In this document: positions 11,656-23,314 of the stretch, piece by piece
Layout: the number at the start of each line of letters is the position of its first letter
How positions within the stretch are numbered: the stretch's first letter is position 1
NCBI RefSeq assembly: GCF_016097555.1
Contig: NC_054709.1
Location: 28,047,294-28,111,293, forward strand
Direction: 5' to 3'
From: Gigantopelta aegis
Taxonomy: Eukaryota; Mollusca; Gastropoda; Neomphalida; Peltospiridae
DNA: 64,000 bases
Position numbers and translations under genes: made by a program
Notes under the pieces: model-generated
Told to the model about the DNA's origin: nothing
Database searches by the model: none
Seen by the model: the letters and a program-made list of their open reading frames with translations, nothing else

Positions 11656-11892
11656 ATCTTAAAGATGTATTTTACTTGTAGAATGCAGGAAATTGTATTT
11701 CAGGACATCTAGTTTTCAACATTTTACGGGGGGCAAAATCCCGAACCCCATAGAAACTTTGCTTTGCTCCCTCGATCTCAGTCAGCCCCCTCCCCCACCC
11801 CCATGCAATGTCTACTTGCCTCCGCCGTGCCAGCGTAGCCCGGCACAAGCGATATATTTTTTTGTCTTTATGTAGAGTAGAGCCGGTAAGTT

Positions 11893-12005
11893 AAAGTTTG
11901 TTTTGTTTAACGACATCACTAGAGTATATTGATTTATTAATCATCGGCTACTGGATGTCAAACATAAATTTGGTAATTTTGACATATACATGTATACTTA
12001 ACCAT
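11893..12005 (-). mobile_element. SINE tail fragment
   Basis: It has GTTTAACGACATCACTAGAG through ATCATCGGCTACTGGATGTC, without core or head. Confidence 0.7.
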
Positions 12006-12017
12006 AAACGTTTAGCA

Positions 12018-12560
12018 ATTTGGTAAATGAATGAATGAATGTTTAACGACACCCCAGCACGAAAAATACACTGGGTGTCAAACTATGGTAATGCAAATAA
12101 ATAAAGTGATGATCAACATCAATATAAAAATTCAAGAACTGTAAAGAACTGTGTAAAGAACTGTGCAAAAAAACAAAAATATCACATATAGATACTGAAT
12201 TTTACTCAAAACTTCAATTTTGTACTGTACTGGCCATTCTCAAAGAAAATGTTACACCCCTGCACCACGGTGAGGTTACAGCACGCGCAGGGGCAATTTC
12301 GTAAATGTGCTTAAATAAAAGAAAACACGTGTGACTTACACAATAAAATGAGACATTGGATTTAATTGAGACGCCATTTGTCAGTATAGAAATGTGTGAG
12401 TGTCACGTCGTTAAATGCTGCTTGGGGGTCTATACACGAAAATATAAAAATTATCCGTAATGTATCTGAGCACCTTGTGCTTTGCATGTTGACAGCTGTA
12501 CAACGTCGGCTCATGCTTTTGATGAGACGATGGATCTCTGGAGTTGTCATAGAGATCCAC
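12018..12560. repeat. Dispersed repeats E and F
   Basis: 12,018-12,110 is a SINE-like piece (AATGTTTAACGACACCCCAG). 12,230-12,560 shares TTGTCAGTATA, GTGTGAGTGTCACGTCG and GTTAAATGCTGCTTGGGG with 31,590-31,830 and with 15,520-15,700 (inverted). Three diverged copies show a mobile family of unknown class. Confidence 0.6.
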
Positions 12561-12571
12561 TGACGAGTTAA

Positions 12572-12909
12572 AGGCATACTGTCACGGATTTAACGACTTT
12601 ATTTCTCAAAAAATTGATAATATAAAAAAGATTTTACATTAATTGTTGAAAACCAAATCTAGCTATCGCATCACCTTAACTGAACTATGATAGAGTGAAA
12701 TCCATGTCAACCCTCTCTGCAATTTTAGTTTTTGAATTATGGGCCATTGCCATAATTCAATTATTTTTACAAAATATCATTAATAAGTGGAACATAGTGG
12801 TTATGAAGATGGTTAAATAAAGTACATTTAGGAACAAATCAAATTATTTTTGTTCCGGTAATACTTTGTTAGACCATCAAATAGGTCAGTGATCTGTGAC
12901 AATGTGCCT
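12572..12909. mobile_element. MITE with TTAA target site, TIR AGGCAYACTGTCAC
   Basis: The left end AGGCATACTGTCACGGAT and right end inverse AGGCACATTGTCACAGAT are flanked by TTAA at 12,568-12,571 and 12,910-12,913. It is a piggyBac/Kolobok-like non-autonomous element. Confidence 0.82.
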
Positions 12910-12941
12910 TTAAAGCATGTTTAAGGTTGTGGACGTTGCAG

Positions 12942-13525
12942 TCTAATTACAATTAGCTCCACTATTACATGTGATCTAACACCAGCCAGTTGGAGCTCAT
13001 GTCCACCAATCAAAACCTTACTTGCAGAATCCTGCCAGTGATTTAAAAATAATTTGAAAACATTCCGAATCATCCTGAGGGTATACGACATGTTTCGTGT
13101 GAATTACGAATGCCTTAAAACATGTTTTATTTTATAAAATAAATAATTTGTATTGTAACACTGAAGACTGATTTAGTTAGGGTTTTTTATAAATTAAAAA
13201 ATAATTTTTAATGTAAAATTGAAGACTGATAACCCACCCCGTACGTATTTGTATGGTTCGCTGTACTGCTGCCACTAAAATAGACTCCCACGATATTTTT
13301 AGAATTTGTATGCTCCCAAATAACGTTATAAAAGGCGAAGTGTGATTGGTCAATATTTAAATTATTATTTACAGATGAAATGTTACCTGGACATTGGGGA
13401 CTACGCAGTGTTGTTAGTTTTAAATCACTGGCAGGATTCTGCAAGTAAGGTTTTGATTGGTGGACATGAGCTCCAACTGGCTGGTGTTAGATCCACATGT
13501 AATAGTGGAGCTAATTTTAATTAGA
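12942..13525. mobile_element. Long terminal-inverted-repeat (foldback) element
   Basis: Arms of about 110 bp (12,942-13,052 and 13,415-13,525) are nearly identical in inverted orientation (TTAGCTCCACTATTACATGT, CCAGCCAGTTGGAGCTCATG). TTGTGGACGTTG lies directly outside each arm and may be a long target duplication. Confidence 0.8.
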
Positions 13526-13539
13526 TTGTGGACGTTGTG

Positions 13540-13800
13540 ACTATGCGCGTGGTTCTCACGCACCTTATCTGGTACCACCCAACAAATCCCATACCTGCAC
13601 AATAGGGAAGAAGTCAGACGATCTTTCAAGCCATTTTAGAACCTCAATATTGTTCCTCTGAAGAAGTCCTGTCGTTAGTCTGGCTGAATGCTGGCGTACA
13701 TTGTCCCGTTGAGACAAAACGCTTAGACGCTGCTGCATGAACAGAATAACAACTGGTGTGATCATTTCGTCACTGTAATGCTGAGCATTCATATTCCCAC
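13540..13800 (-). pseudogene. Tc1/mariner-type transposase, C-terminal fragment
   Basis: The minus-strand reading contains MNAQHYSDEMITPVV, then a degenerate DNxRxHSARLTTGLLQ (the second Asp region of the DDE domain), and PIVQVWDLLG, matching the end of Tc1-like transposases. The N-terminus and first catalytic Asp are absent and substitutions are frequent. It is a dead copy next to a long inverted-repeat element (12,942-13,525). Confidence 0.72.
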
Positions 13801-13854
13801 GAATGATGAACCATTGTCAATGCTCAATGTGCTGAAACACGTCGCTGCTTGAGA

Positions 13855-15258
13855 GTTATACTGTTCTATCGACAAAATTGGGTCAAATGAAGTTATGGGT
13901 ATCGTTGGAAAGCTGACATTATAGTCTTGAAGATCAAACCGGTTTTAGTGGCAAACTGTTACTTATAATAAAGATATTAACGGCATTATTTTGTTCTATC
14001 TCGATCCTAATGTTAAACTGTTCTATCTTAACTGACCAATCATATGTTACCAAACATGGCATGCGACACCAAAATCTTTTGATGATGGTAAGTTCAGTAC
14101 CGGTCATTTTAATCTATTGAAATCAGGTGCAAATATATCACCAAGAACAAGTTTATTGTGTTTGTAACCAAAATGGAATGTTAAAGTAAACACATGCAAA
14201 GTTTCATTACAATGTATTCAGAATAAAAATGGTCATCTGCACCCTTTGGTGAAGTTGAAGGTAATCTACAGTTAATCTATAGTTGCAGTTTCTGTTGCAG
14301 ATGAAGTTATAGTTAAAGTTTGCAGTTACAGTTACGTTTACAGTTATAGTTACAGTTGTTCCTACCACAATTTAAATCATGTTTCTCTTATATACCACAA
14401 TCGAGATTGCATGTACATGCTGTAGTTGCTGAAATGTCATTGAATTTGTTCCCGAGTCATGACGGGTTCATTGCTGTTGTAGGTAAGTACACTGATTGCA
14501 ATCCTAAATAGGTTTGTAACAGATTTCCCCGAGATAAAAAACATTATTTTGTTGTTCGATTCATGTGTCCCGCAAATCAGAAACTCTATCATGCTCACAG
14601 CAAAGAAAGAATTTATTGCCAGATCTAGAGTCCAAATTATTCAGCAGAAATTTGTGAACCAGGATATTCATCAATTCAGGAAGCAAATGACCTCCATAGC
14701 AGAACTGAAAATACCTTAAATGTCAAAGAGCATTATAGCCCATTGAGTTGTATTCGTTTATGAAGATGTTGTATTCGCAGATGAAGTTATAGTTAAAGTT
14801 TGCAGTTACAGTTGAACTTACCACAATTTAAATCATGCTTCTCTTATATTTCAGTCGAGATTACATGTACATGTTGTAGTTGTTTACCATCGGATCCCTT
14901 TTCTTCTGCAATGTGTTTACGGATTGTTTTATTTCTTCTCTTTTCTGTGTTGGTTTTCTAAATGTAGTATGCTTCCTTTGTATTTAAGATTCGAACATTA
15001 TTTTGTTGACGTCAAAGTTTATAGACTGATGGACACCAGAACCATTCAAAAGAAAAATAAACCTAACTAAATTACAAAATGGAATTACTATTTTCTCTAT
15101 TAACGTTAAACAGTTTCCAGAAGTTGGACCTTTGTTTTGGTTTTACAAGTTATTAAAAGCACATGTTTTACTAGAATACTAATTTTATTTAATCTATTCC
15201 ACTTTATAAGAAACCTTTGGGCAAATCTATTGTAAAGCAGATAGAACAGTATTATAAG
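13855..15258. mobile_element. Possible 1.4-kb element with ends TACTGTTCTATC
   Basis: TACTGTTCTATC near 13,859 is inverted as GATAGAACAGTA near 15,240, and further TGTTCTATC copies lie just inside the left end. Within it, 14,298-14,425 and 14,778-14,882 are related (GAAGTTATAGTTAAAGTTTG, TTTAAATCATG). No target duplication was found. Confidence 0.35.
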
Positions 15259-15700
15259 TTTCATTTGTTGTAATTATTATGTTCTGTCTCAGTCTTATTT
15301 TGATGTTTTGGAGTATTTACTAATATTTTGTCTTGTTTTATATGCCCAACTGACAGTCTTCAAGTTAAAAATACATATGATATACCTGGTGCCTTGTAAT
15401 AAAAGCTTATTTAGTAATACCAACACTTTATACTTTCAAACTCAATTTCCCAACATTTTGAAAAAGTGCAGACAGAACAAACTAATTCAAACTAAGCAGC
15501 AACGTTACTGAAAATTTTCTGATTTTCGTGTATGGACCCCCAAACACCATTTAACGACGTGACAGTCGCACATTTCATTTTGTATTGAAAATCTCCTATT
15601 ATACTGACAAATGACACTTCAGTTAAATGTAGTGTCTGATTTTATTTTGTAAGTCACGAGTTTTCTTTTATTTAATTAAGCACATTTACCAAATTGTTTA
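15259..15700. other. AT-rich sequence; inverted repeat-F copy at 15,520-15,700
   Basis: The first part shows no recognised feature. The second is an inverted, diverged copy of repeat F (CACCATTTAACGACGTGACA, TATACTGACAAATGACA). Confidence 0.5.
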
Positions 15701-15714
15701 ACTTTTTTGACCAA

Positions 15715-15918
15715 GTGTAGTCTTAGAGAGGAAACACACTACCTTTACACATGTACCATCCCACAGACAGAACAGCACATACCACGACATTTGGTATACC
15801 AGTCGTGGTGCACTGGCTGGGACGAGCAATAGCCCAATGGGCCCACCGACGGCGACCGATCCCACACCGACCGCACATTAAGCTAGCGCTTTACCTCTGG
15901 GCTATGTCTCGTCCCAGG
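15715..15918 (-). mobile_element. SINE-A, left member of a head-to-head pair
   Basis: The minus-strand head and core are present; the tail is shortened at GTCTTAGAGAGGAAACAC. It abuts a plus-strand SINE. Confidence 0.82.
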
Positions 15919-16200
15919 GACAGGAAGTAAACCAGTGGTAAAGTGCTTGACTGGTGCTAGATCGGTCTGGGATCGATCCCCGTCGGTGGACCTACTAGGG
16001 GTTTTTTCTCGTTCCAGCCAGAGCACCACGACTGGTGAATGGTGCACATAAAATATATTTTGCTATTAACGGAAAAATGTACAGCGGATTTCCTCTTTAA
16101 GACTATATGTCAAAATTACCAAATGTTTTGACATCCAATAGCCGATGATTAATAAATCAATGTGCTCTAGTGGTGTCTTTAAACAAAAACAAAAGTTTTA
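15919..16200 (+). mobile_element. SINE-A, right member of a head-to-head pair
   Basis: The head (CCAGTGGTAAAGTGCTTGAC; GGGATCGATCCCC) runs through the core to CTCTAGTGGTGTCTTTAAAC. Its transcript together with the neighbour could fold into a long hairpin. Confidence 0.84.
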
Positions 16201-16284
16201 TATAGAGTAGGTTAAAAAACCCAAATCCCACAAAAATTTACATTTTTGTCCTGTTATGCGAGAATCCATTGCATAACCTGGGAG

Positions 16285-16562
16285 CGGGACGAAGCCCAGT
16301 GGTAAAGCGCTCGCTTGATGCGCGGTCGATTTAGGATCGATCCCCATCGGTGGCCCCATTGGGCTATTTTTCGTTCCAACCAGTGCACCAAAACTGGTGT
16401 AACAAAGGCCGTGGTATGTGCTATCCTGTCTGTGGGATGGTACATATAAAAGATCCCTTACTGCTAATCGAAAAGAGTAGCCCATGAAGTGGTGACAGCG
16501 GGTTTCCTCTCTCTATACCTTAAACATATATCTGACGCCATATAACCGTAAATGAAATGTGT
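16285..16562 (+). mobile_element. SINE-A2 (plus)
   Basis: The head is CCCAGTGGTAAAGCGCTCGC, with the core and ATAACCGTAAATGAAATGTG tail. It is followed directly by a SINE-B in the same direction. Confidence 0.87.
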
Positions 16563-16938
16563 TGTGGCAGGCCATCGGTCTACAGGCTGGTAGGTACTGG
16601 GTTCGGATCCCAGTCGAGGCATGGGATTTTTAATTCAGATACCGACTCCAAACCCTGAGTGAGTGCTCCGCAAGGCTCAATGGGTAGGTGTAAACCACTT
16701 GCACCGACCAGTGATCCATAACTGGTTCAACAAAGGCCATGGTTTGTGCTATCCTGCCTGTGAGAAGCGCAAATAAAAGATCCCTTGCTGCCGGTCGTAA
16801 AAGAGTAGCCTATGTGGCGACAGCGGGTTTCCTCTCCAAATCTGTGTGGTCCTTAACCATATGTCTGACGCCATATAACCGTAAATAAAATGTGTTGAGT
16901 GTGTCGTTAAATAAATAAAACATTTCTTTCATTCATTG
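16563..16938 (+). mobile_element. SINE-B (plus), 5'-truncated at the A box
   Basis: It starts at GGCCATCGGTCTACAGG, has the B box GGGTTCGGATCCC, full body and core, and a tail ending GTTAAATAAATAAAACATTTC. Confidence 0.87.
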
Positions 16939-17790
16939 TTCCTTGTTAAAAGAAATTAAATATGTTCAAACTATTTTGCTCTTTGATGGGCTACTCATCA
17001 ATATGAATCAATAAATGTTCATCACGTATAAAATATTTCGATTTTTTTATTAAAAGAAAACACGGTATGTCAACACCGTAACGTGGCAGCCATTGCTATC
17101 AGACAGTTTCACAGGTAAAAAAACCAGTTGATAAAAATAATAAAATTCTATGTAAAGATCGCTGCTTGAATTTGAAATACATTCACCGGACATGATAAGA
17201 CATGACATTAAAACATCATATTTTAAAGACATTATTTTTTTTTTATATAAAGGTACCACTATGCAAAGTGACAACTTCTGGGAGAATGGCCCAGTTACGT
17301 CAGCAGTGCACTATAACAGTTTTCAATGTATTATTATAGCCCATGCCATAAAGACAGAGTGGGGAAATACCAGATTTATGTAACCGTTTATTGTAGACCA
17401 TATGGGTAATAATATCCGATATTACAGTGACACTATCGATAACTAACGACGGATCCAGTGATGGCGCAACGCGATCAGAGGCGGTTTATCCTAGTAGCAG
17501 GCCACGCGCTTCAGGGGACCCCCAGGTCATTTTTTTCCCTCCCTCTGAGGGGGGTGCAAAGTATATGTCCTGGAAAGGGGGTCCCCTGTTATTTGTGCTA
17601 CAGGCCCCGCAGATCCTTAAACCGGCTCTGAGCGCGATCGATATTACCGATCGCTACGCCAATTACAGTTCCATTAATGGGGAACAGTACTACATACTAT
17701 TACCTTTAAATACGCGTCGGAACCGGGTGGGCCAGGAGGCACTACCCCCCCCCCCCCCCCCCCCAACTCTGAAACTTGGGGCCACAATAT
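16939..17790. other. No supported gene; low-copy repeat debris
   Basis: Positions 17,440-17,750 have an open frame of 124 codons with no family resemblance, ending in a poly-C-coded proline run. Wording typical of decayed repeats (GACGGATCCAGTGATGGCGC, GGGGGTCCCCTG) suggests mobile-element remains. Confidence 0.4.
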
Positions 17791-17799
17791 GCACAATAT

Positions 17800-18755
17800 G
17801 AACTCGCATTTAATAATGCACGACAAAATGCACGACATGCTGATATACAGTGAAACCACTCTAAACCAGACACCTACTAATTGACAGGGATAAGACAGCA
17901 AATACCCCTCAAAATACACAATATGCTATCTGATATACAGTGAAACCCCTCTAAACCAGACACCTACTAATTGACAGGGATAAGACAGCAAATATCCCTC
18001 AAAATGCCATCTGATATACAGTGAAACCCCTCTAAACCAGACACCTACTAATTGACAGGGATAAGACAGTAAATGCCTCTCAAAATGCACATCATGCTGA
18101 TATACAGTGAAACCCCTCTAAACCAGACACCTACTAATTGACAGGGATAAGACAGCAAATACCCCTCAAAATGCACAATATGCTATCTGATATACAGTGA
18201 AACCCCTCTAAACCAGACACCTACTAATTGACAGGGATAAGACAGCAAATATCCCTCAAAATGCCATCTGATATACAGTGAAACCCCTCTAAACCAGACA
18301 CCTACTAATTGACAGGGATAAGACAGTAAATGCCTCTCAAAATGCACATCATGCTGATATACAGTGAAACCCCTCTAAACCAGACACCTACTAATTGACA
18401 GGGATAAGACAGCAAATACCCCTCAAAATGCACAATATGCTATCTGATATACAGTGAAACCCCTCTAAACGAGACACCTACTAATTGACAGGGATAAGAC
18501 AGCAAATACCCCTCAAAATGCTATCTGATATACAGTAAAACTCCTCTAAAACGGACACCTACTAATTGACAGGGATAAGACAGCAAATACCCCTCAAAAT
18601 GCACAATATGCTATCTGATATACAGTGAAACCCCTCTAAACCAGACACCTACTAATTGACTGGTATAAGACAGCAAATACCCCTCAAAATGCACAATACT
18701 AGTATGCTATCCGATATACAGTGAAACCCCTCTAAACCAGACACCTACTGGATCA
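17800..18755. repeat. Tandem array of about 11-12 units (75-90 bp) built on a transposon end
   Basis: Each unit contains GATATACAGTGAAACCCCTC, TAAACCAGACACCTACTAAT and TGACAGGGATAAGACAGCAA. TACAGTGAAACCTCTCTAAA is the terminal repeat of the TA-flanked MITE at 47,721-47,888, so the array amplifies one end of that family. Longer and shorter unit types alternate. Confidence 0.92.
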
Positions 18756-19224
18756 AGTAAAAAGTCCTGTTTTAAAATTTACAGAGGTTGTTTTGTGCTA
18801 CTATTTATAAATGAACAGTTTCTAACATTTAAAATTAAATTTTCACAAGTACAGATTGCTTCCCATTCCACACAAAAGCGTATGATACAGCGCTGGCGTA
18901 GTCACGATTTCTTATAATTTTTCTTGGCATGGGTTGGGGGTGGGGCAACCCACACTGCATACATGTATGATTTCTATAATATTCAAGTTTAAAAAGTTTG
19001 ATGGGGGGGGGGGGGCATGACCCCCCGTGCCTCCTATCACTGCGAGATGGAGAAGGAGGCAATACCCCACCCCCGTGATGGAGCAAATCCAAAAATTTGG
19101 GCAAAAAACAATAGCTTTTCGGGCAAAATGAACTGACCTGAACCCTTTTCACAACATATTTTCATAATTCTATCCACAATATTAGTTGCAATCCATGTAG
19201 AAATGTATAATGGGAGTAATGCAA

Positions 19225-19555
19225 ATATAAGGAAGGAAATAGTTTATTTAACGACGCACTCAACACATTTTATTTACGGTTGTATGGCATCAGACATATG
19301 GTTACGGACCACACAGATATTAAGAGAGGAAACCCGCTGTCGCCACTTCATGGGCTACTCTTTTCGATTAGCAGCAAGGAATCTTTTATATGCACCATCC
19401 CACAGACAGGATAGTACATACCACAGCCTGTTACACCAGTTGTGGAGCACTGACTGGAATGAGAAATAGCCCAATGGGTCCACCGACAGGGATTGATTCT
19501 AGACCGACCGTGCATCGAGCGAGTGCTTTACCACTGGGCTATGTCTCGCCCCCTA
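19225..19555 (-). mobile_element. SINE-A2, full length
   Basis: The minus-strand head (CCCAGTGGTAAAGCACTCGC), core and GTAAATAAAATGTGTTGAG tail are all present. Confidence 0.86.
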
Positions 19556-19744
19556 ATGCAAATATAAATATCGTTATCCAAATATAAACATCGTTATCCA
19601 AATTAGTGTAAAACCCAGCTTGCACCCCCCTCCCCCCCCCTGCCCCTCAACAAAACTTGGAGCCCGTATACACCCATGACAAAACAAAATGAATTTCAAC
19701 TCTTGGGAATTGCACAGTTACATACAACTCCCCCAAAATACACA

Positions 19745-20250
19745 TAAGTTTTATTTCTGTTTAACACCACCACTAGAACATTAAGTTATTAATTATCAGC
19801 TACTGGATGTCAAACATTTGGTAATTTTGACATATAGTCTTAGAGAGGAAACCCGCTACATTTTCCCATTATGGTATGGTATAGGGATTAACTTGCACAT
19901 TCAGAGCAAGCTGTTTTAGTGTATGCCTGTCATGGGCAAAACATTTTTAAAGTTTGTTTTGTTTAACGATACCACTAGAGCACATTGATTAATTAATCAT
20001 CGGTTATTGGATGTCAAACATTTGGCAATTCTGACTCGTAGTCATAAGAGGAAACCCGCTACATTTTTTCTAATGAAGCAAGGGAACTTTTATATGCACT
20101 TTCCCACAGACAGGAAAGCACATAGCACGGCCAGTTGTGGTGCACCGGTTGGAATGAGAAAAATCCCAATCAGCTGAATGGATCCACCGAGGTGGTTCGA
20201 TCCTGCGATGCAAGCACCTCAAGCGAGAACTCAACCCACTGAGCTAAATC
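19745..20250 (-). mobile_element. SINE tail, SINE-C piece and SINE-D in series
   Basis: 19,750-19,875 is a SINE tail and 19,877-19,945 a SINE-C piece (GCACATTCAGAGCAAGCTGT). 19,955-20,250 is a full SINE-D with minus-strand head GGGATTTAGCTCAGTGGGTT and GCATCGCAGGATCGAACCAC. Confidence 0.8.
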
Positions 20251-20274
20251 CCACCTCGTTATGAGCACAGGTGC

Positions 20275-20465
20275 TGACCATTAGTAGCAAAGGATATTTT
20301 ACATGCACCATCCCATAAATAGGATAACACATACCACACCTTTGTTATACCAGTTGTGATGCACTGGCTAGATCAAGCATAACAGCCTAATGGGTCCACC
20401 GACGGGGATCGACCGTAAACTGACTGCGCATCAAGCGAGTGCTTTACAACTGTGTTATGTCCCAC
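20275..20465 (-). mobile_element. SINE-A, diverged
   Basis: Core and head are recognisable (AGTTGTAAAGCACTCGC on the minus strand) but heavily substituted. Confidence 0.72.
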
Positions 20466-20740
20466 ACTAAAAAATGGCGTAGTGGTTAAGCCATCGGACT
20501 ACAGGCTGGTAGGTATACAGGGTTCGCAGCCCGGTACCGGCTCCAATCCAGAGCGAGTTCTTAAGGGCTCATTGGGTAGGTGTAAGGCCACTACACCCTC
20601 TTCTCTCTCACTAACCACTAACCAACTAACAACTAACCCACTGTCCTGGACAGACAGCCCAGACAGCTGAGGTGTGTGCCCAGGACAGCGTGCTTGAACC
20701 TTAATTGGATATAAACACGAAAATAAGTTGAAATGAATGA
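20466..20740 (+). mobile_element. SINE-G, founder type of the 46.5-47.7 kb array
   Basis: The tRNA-like head has an A box GCGTAGTGGTTAAGCCATC and a B box GGGTTCGCAGCCC. The body has CTCTCTCACTAACCACTAAC and CCCAGGACAGCGTGCTTGAA, and the tail is (GAAT)n. Its body is the unit amplified at 46,455-47,715. Confidence 0.82.
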
Positions 20741-20964
20741 ATGAACAAAAAACAAGAATAGAAATAATGTACACTTTAATAGACATGTTACATTCAGAGA
20801 AACTGTACAGATTAAAAACAATTACAGGTCACAGTCACAGTACCGGTTCAATACACTGACCCTAGTTTAAAGGCTGCATAAAATATTTTTGGCTATCACA
20901 TTAGAAGAAAATAATACGTGCTCATAAAAGTTTTAGTCTAGACTCCAAAATCTAGTAAAATAAA

Positions 20965-21262
20965 AGTTTAAAGTTAATTTTGTTTAACAACACCACTAGA
21001 GCACATGGATTTATTAATCATTGGTTATTGGATGTTAAACATTCAGTAATTTTGACATAGTCTTAGAAAATCTGTTACCTTTTTCCCATGGCAAGAGATC
21101 TTTTATATACACCATCCCACAGACAGTACAGCACATACCACAGCCTTTCATATACCAGTAGTGATGCAGTGGCAGGAATTACAAACAGCCCAATGGGGAC
21201 CACTGACGGGAATCGATCCCAGACCAACTGCGCATCAAGCGAGTGCTTTACCACTGGATATC
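20965..21262 (-). mobile_element. SINE-A
   Basis: The tail (CACTAGAGCACATGGATTTA), core and head (CCAGTGGTAAAGCACTCGC, GGGATCGATTCCC on the minus strand) are present. A C-rich run replaces the far end. Confidence 0.82.
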
Positions 21263-21399
21263 CCCCCCCCCCCCTCCCCCCGACTGTAATAGTCAGAGAC
21301 TTTAACCTCATGGCAACATCATCAAACTGTATAGTTGTGACCGTATTAGAGATCTGAGTCTGGATTCCCAAGTTTTATAAACGAGCATAAACGTATGAT

Positions 21400-21645
21400 A
21401 ATGATGCACTCAACACATTTTATTCACGGTTATATGGCATCAGACATATGGTTATGGACCACAGATATTGAGAGGGGAAATCCGCTGTCGCCACTTCATC
21501 GGCTATTCTTTTCGATTAGCAGTATGGGATATTTTGTTGAGCACTGGCACGAGAAATAGCTCAATGGGTCCACCGACGGGAATTGAGCCTAGACCGACCG
21601 CTCATCAAGTGGCACTTTACCACTGGGCTACGTCCCGCCCCCCGC
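21400..21645 (-). mobile_element. SINE-A2 with internal deletion
   Basis: The tail and head are present, but the central core between AGCAGTATGGGATATTTTG and GAGCACTGG is deleted. Confidence 0.78.
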
Positions 21646-21931
21646 CCCCCACTATGTAAACAAGACCCCGACATCATGGCAACATAATACAAACTATATA
21701 CATGTGACGTCATTAGAGATTCAAGTCTTTGTAATAGCTCCAAATACATTTTATGTAAAATACAAATCACCAGAACTAAGGTCACTGACTGAAACATAAA
21801 ACATTAAAAAAAAAAATTTTTTTAACTGTACAATAAATTTATGTATGTATATATTAATTAAAATGTATACTTTGAAGACAGCATCATTACTGTCCCAGTA
21901 CGTCATAACACAAGCCTTCTCAGTGTACTGC

Positions 21932-22090
21932 CACTGGCGTAGGAAGTTGGGGGTGGGGGGCATGTACCCCCCACTTTTCTGATATTTTGCTTTTTATTTG
22001 CTTTATAAGTGTAAAAGTGAGTAAATAAAATTGTGTGCCCCCCCACCCCCCCCCCCCCCCCACACTTTTAGGCACCTTCCTACACCACCG
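21932..22090. mobile_element. MITE, about 159 bp, ends CACTGGCGTAGGAAG
   Basis: Its sister copy is at 6,147-6,319. Ends are inverted (CTTCCTACACCACCG at the right), with the same G-run and C-run interior. Confidence 0.72.
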
Positions 22091-22275
22091 ACTGCTAAAA
22101 CAATACATATCCGCTACCAGTCCTAAATTGTTTTCTTATCTCCGAAGTTCAAGGGCCATAACTTTGTGAAACATAGGTCAATCGCTAGATCAGTAACAGT
22201 ACATGATAAAGCTGTACACAAAATTTCAGTTCAGTATCTTGAGGCACTGCCAAAACAAAGCCTTGAAAACTATGT

Positions 22276-22312
22276 GAGACAGACAGACAGACAGACAGAC
22301 TGACAGACGGAC
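22276..22312. repeat. (GACA)n microsatellite
   Basis: A short run of GACA with a few variant units. Confidence 0.9.
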
Positions 22313-22525
22313 GGACCAGCCGACCAGTTGGATAGGTAAGGAACTAATAAATGACTGACCGATATATAAAACAAAATAAATGCAAAAAGAATAATCAAAT
22401 TTCTATAGATTAATTTAGAAATTGTAACATGAGATATGCACACGTGCATGTGTGTCTGTGTACGTTTGTATATTCCACAAAGATATACTATGTAAAAGGG
22501 CCCATATTTTGAGAGATCCCACTAT

Positions 22526-22613
22526 CTACTCGACCCCTGCAATCAGCAATGCCGTAGTTTTTAACTCTCCTCAACACGTGTTTTGCTGTGGACATTTCCG
22601 TAAACAATTGCAA
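22526..22613. mobile_element. Diverged CCTGCAATT-ended MITE
   Basis: CCCCTGCAATCAGCAATG and GTGGACATTTCCGTAAACAA match the ends of the family seen at 51,387-51,519 and 32,808-34,135. Confidence 0.55.
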
Positions 22614-22639
22614 AGGCTTAAAGTTTTTTTTTTTTTTAT

Positions 22640-22812
22640 CAACATCATGAGAGCACACTGACTAATTAATCATCGACTATTGGATGTCAAACATTTGGTA
22701 ATTCTGACACGTAGTCATCAGAGGAAACCCGCTACATTTTTTCTCATGCAGCATGGGATCTTTTACATGCACTTTCCCCACAGACAAGATAGCACATACC
22801 ACGGCCTTACTA
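22640..22812 (-). mobile_element. SINE tail and core fragment
   Basis: It has the GAGAGCACACTGACTAATTA tail and CACAGACAAGATAGCACATA core; the head is lost. Confidence 0.75.
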
Positions 22813-23314
22813 CTTAAGAATGTATTCTTGGGAGTTTTCAAAATGTATGAGGAAATACTCCAAAGGAATTAAAGTATACTGTCGTGGGTTTTGTTTTATA
22901 CAAATGATGACAACGGTAAATATACACCTGTAAATTATTTAAGCACCATTTAGTTCTGACCATGTAACTTATACTTCGCAAGTAACTGTGACCATTTGAT
23001 GACTACAAAACCGGTATGGTGCTATGGAATTGAATGCAACGACAGTCAACAGGGGGTATGGGGGGCCTTCACCAAAACGAAAATGGGTTAAGTTTAGGGT
23101 TAGGGTTCAGAAAATCATACAGTAATGATAAGAGTAATTAGTTAACTTCAAAAGAAAAAATCTGCAAAAGAATTTGGGTATGGCGCCATACCCGTTTTAC
23201 CCTCTGGCAGAAACCCTGAAATTAATTTCAGTAAATAGAGATTCTATTGATACGAACTTGTGTGTCATACGGCTATGTAATAGTTTTTATTAACTTAGTT
23301 ATGGACATCCGACA
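22813..23314. other. Unassigned sequence
   Basis: No gene or clear repeat was seen. GGGTATGGGGGGCC and GGTATGGCGCCATACCC are short G-rich or palindromic motifs. The TTTAGGGTTAGGGTT at about 23,093 is too short to be telomeric. Confidence 0.4.

Noticed and set aside
17427..17801. 124-codon ORF ending in polyproline
   Set aside because: No family resemblance, poly-C origin of the end, and neighbouring text typical of decayed repeats.
23090..23110. Telomere-like TTAGGG units
   Set aside because: Only about two units, within unique sequence; too short to indicate a telomere or fusion.
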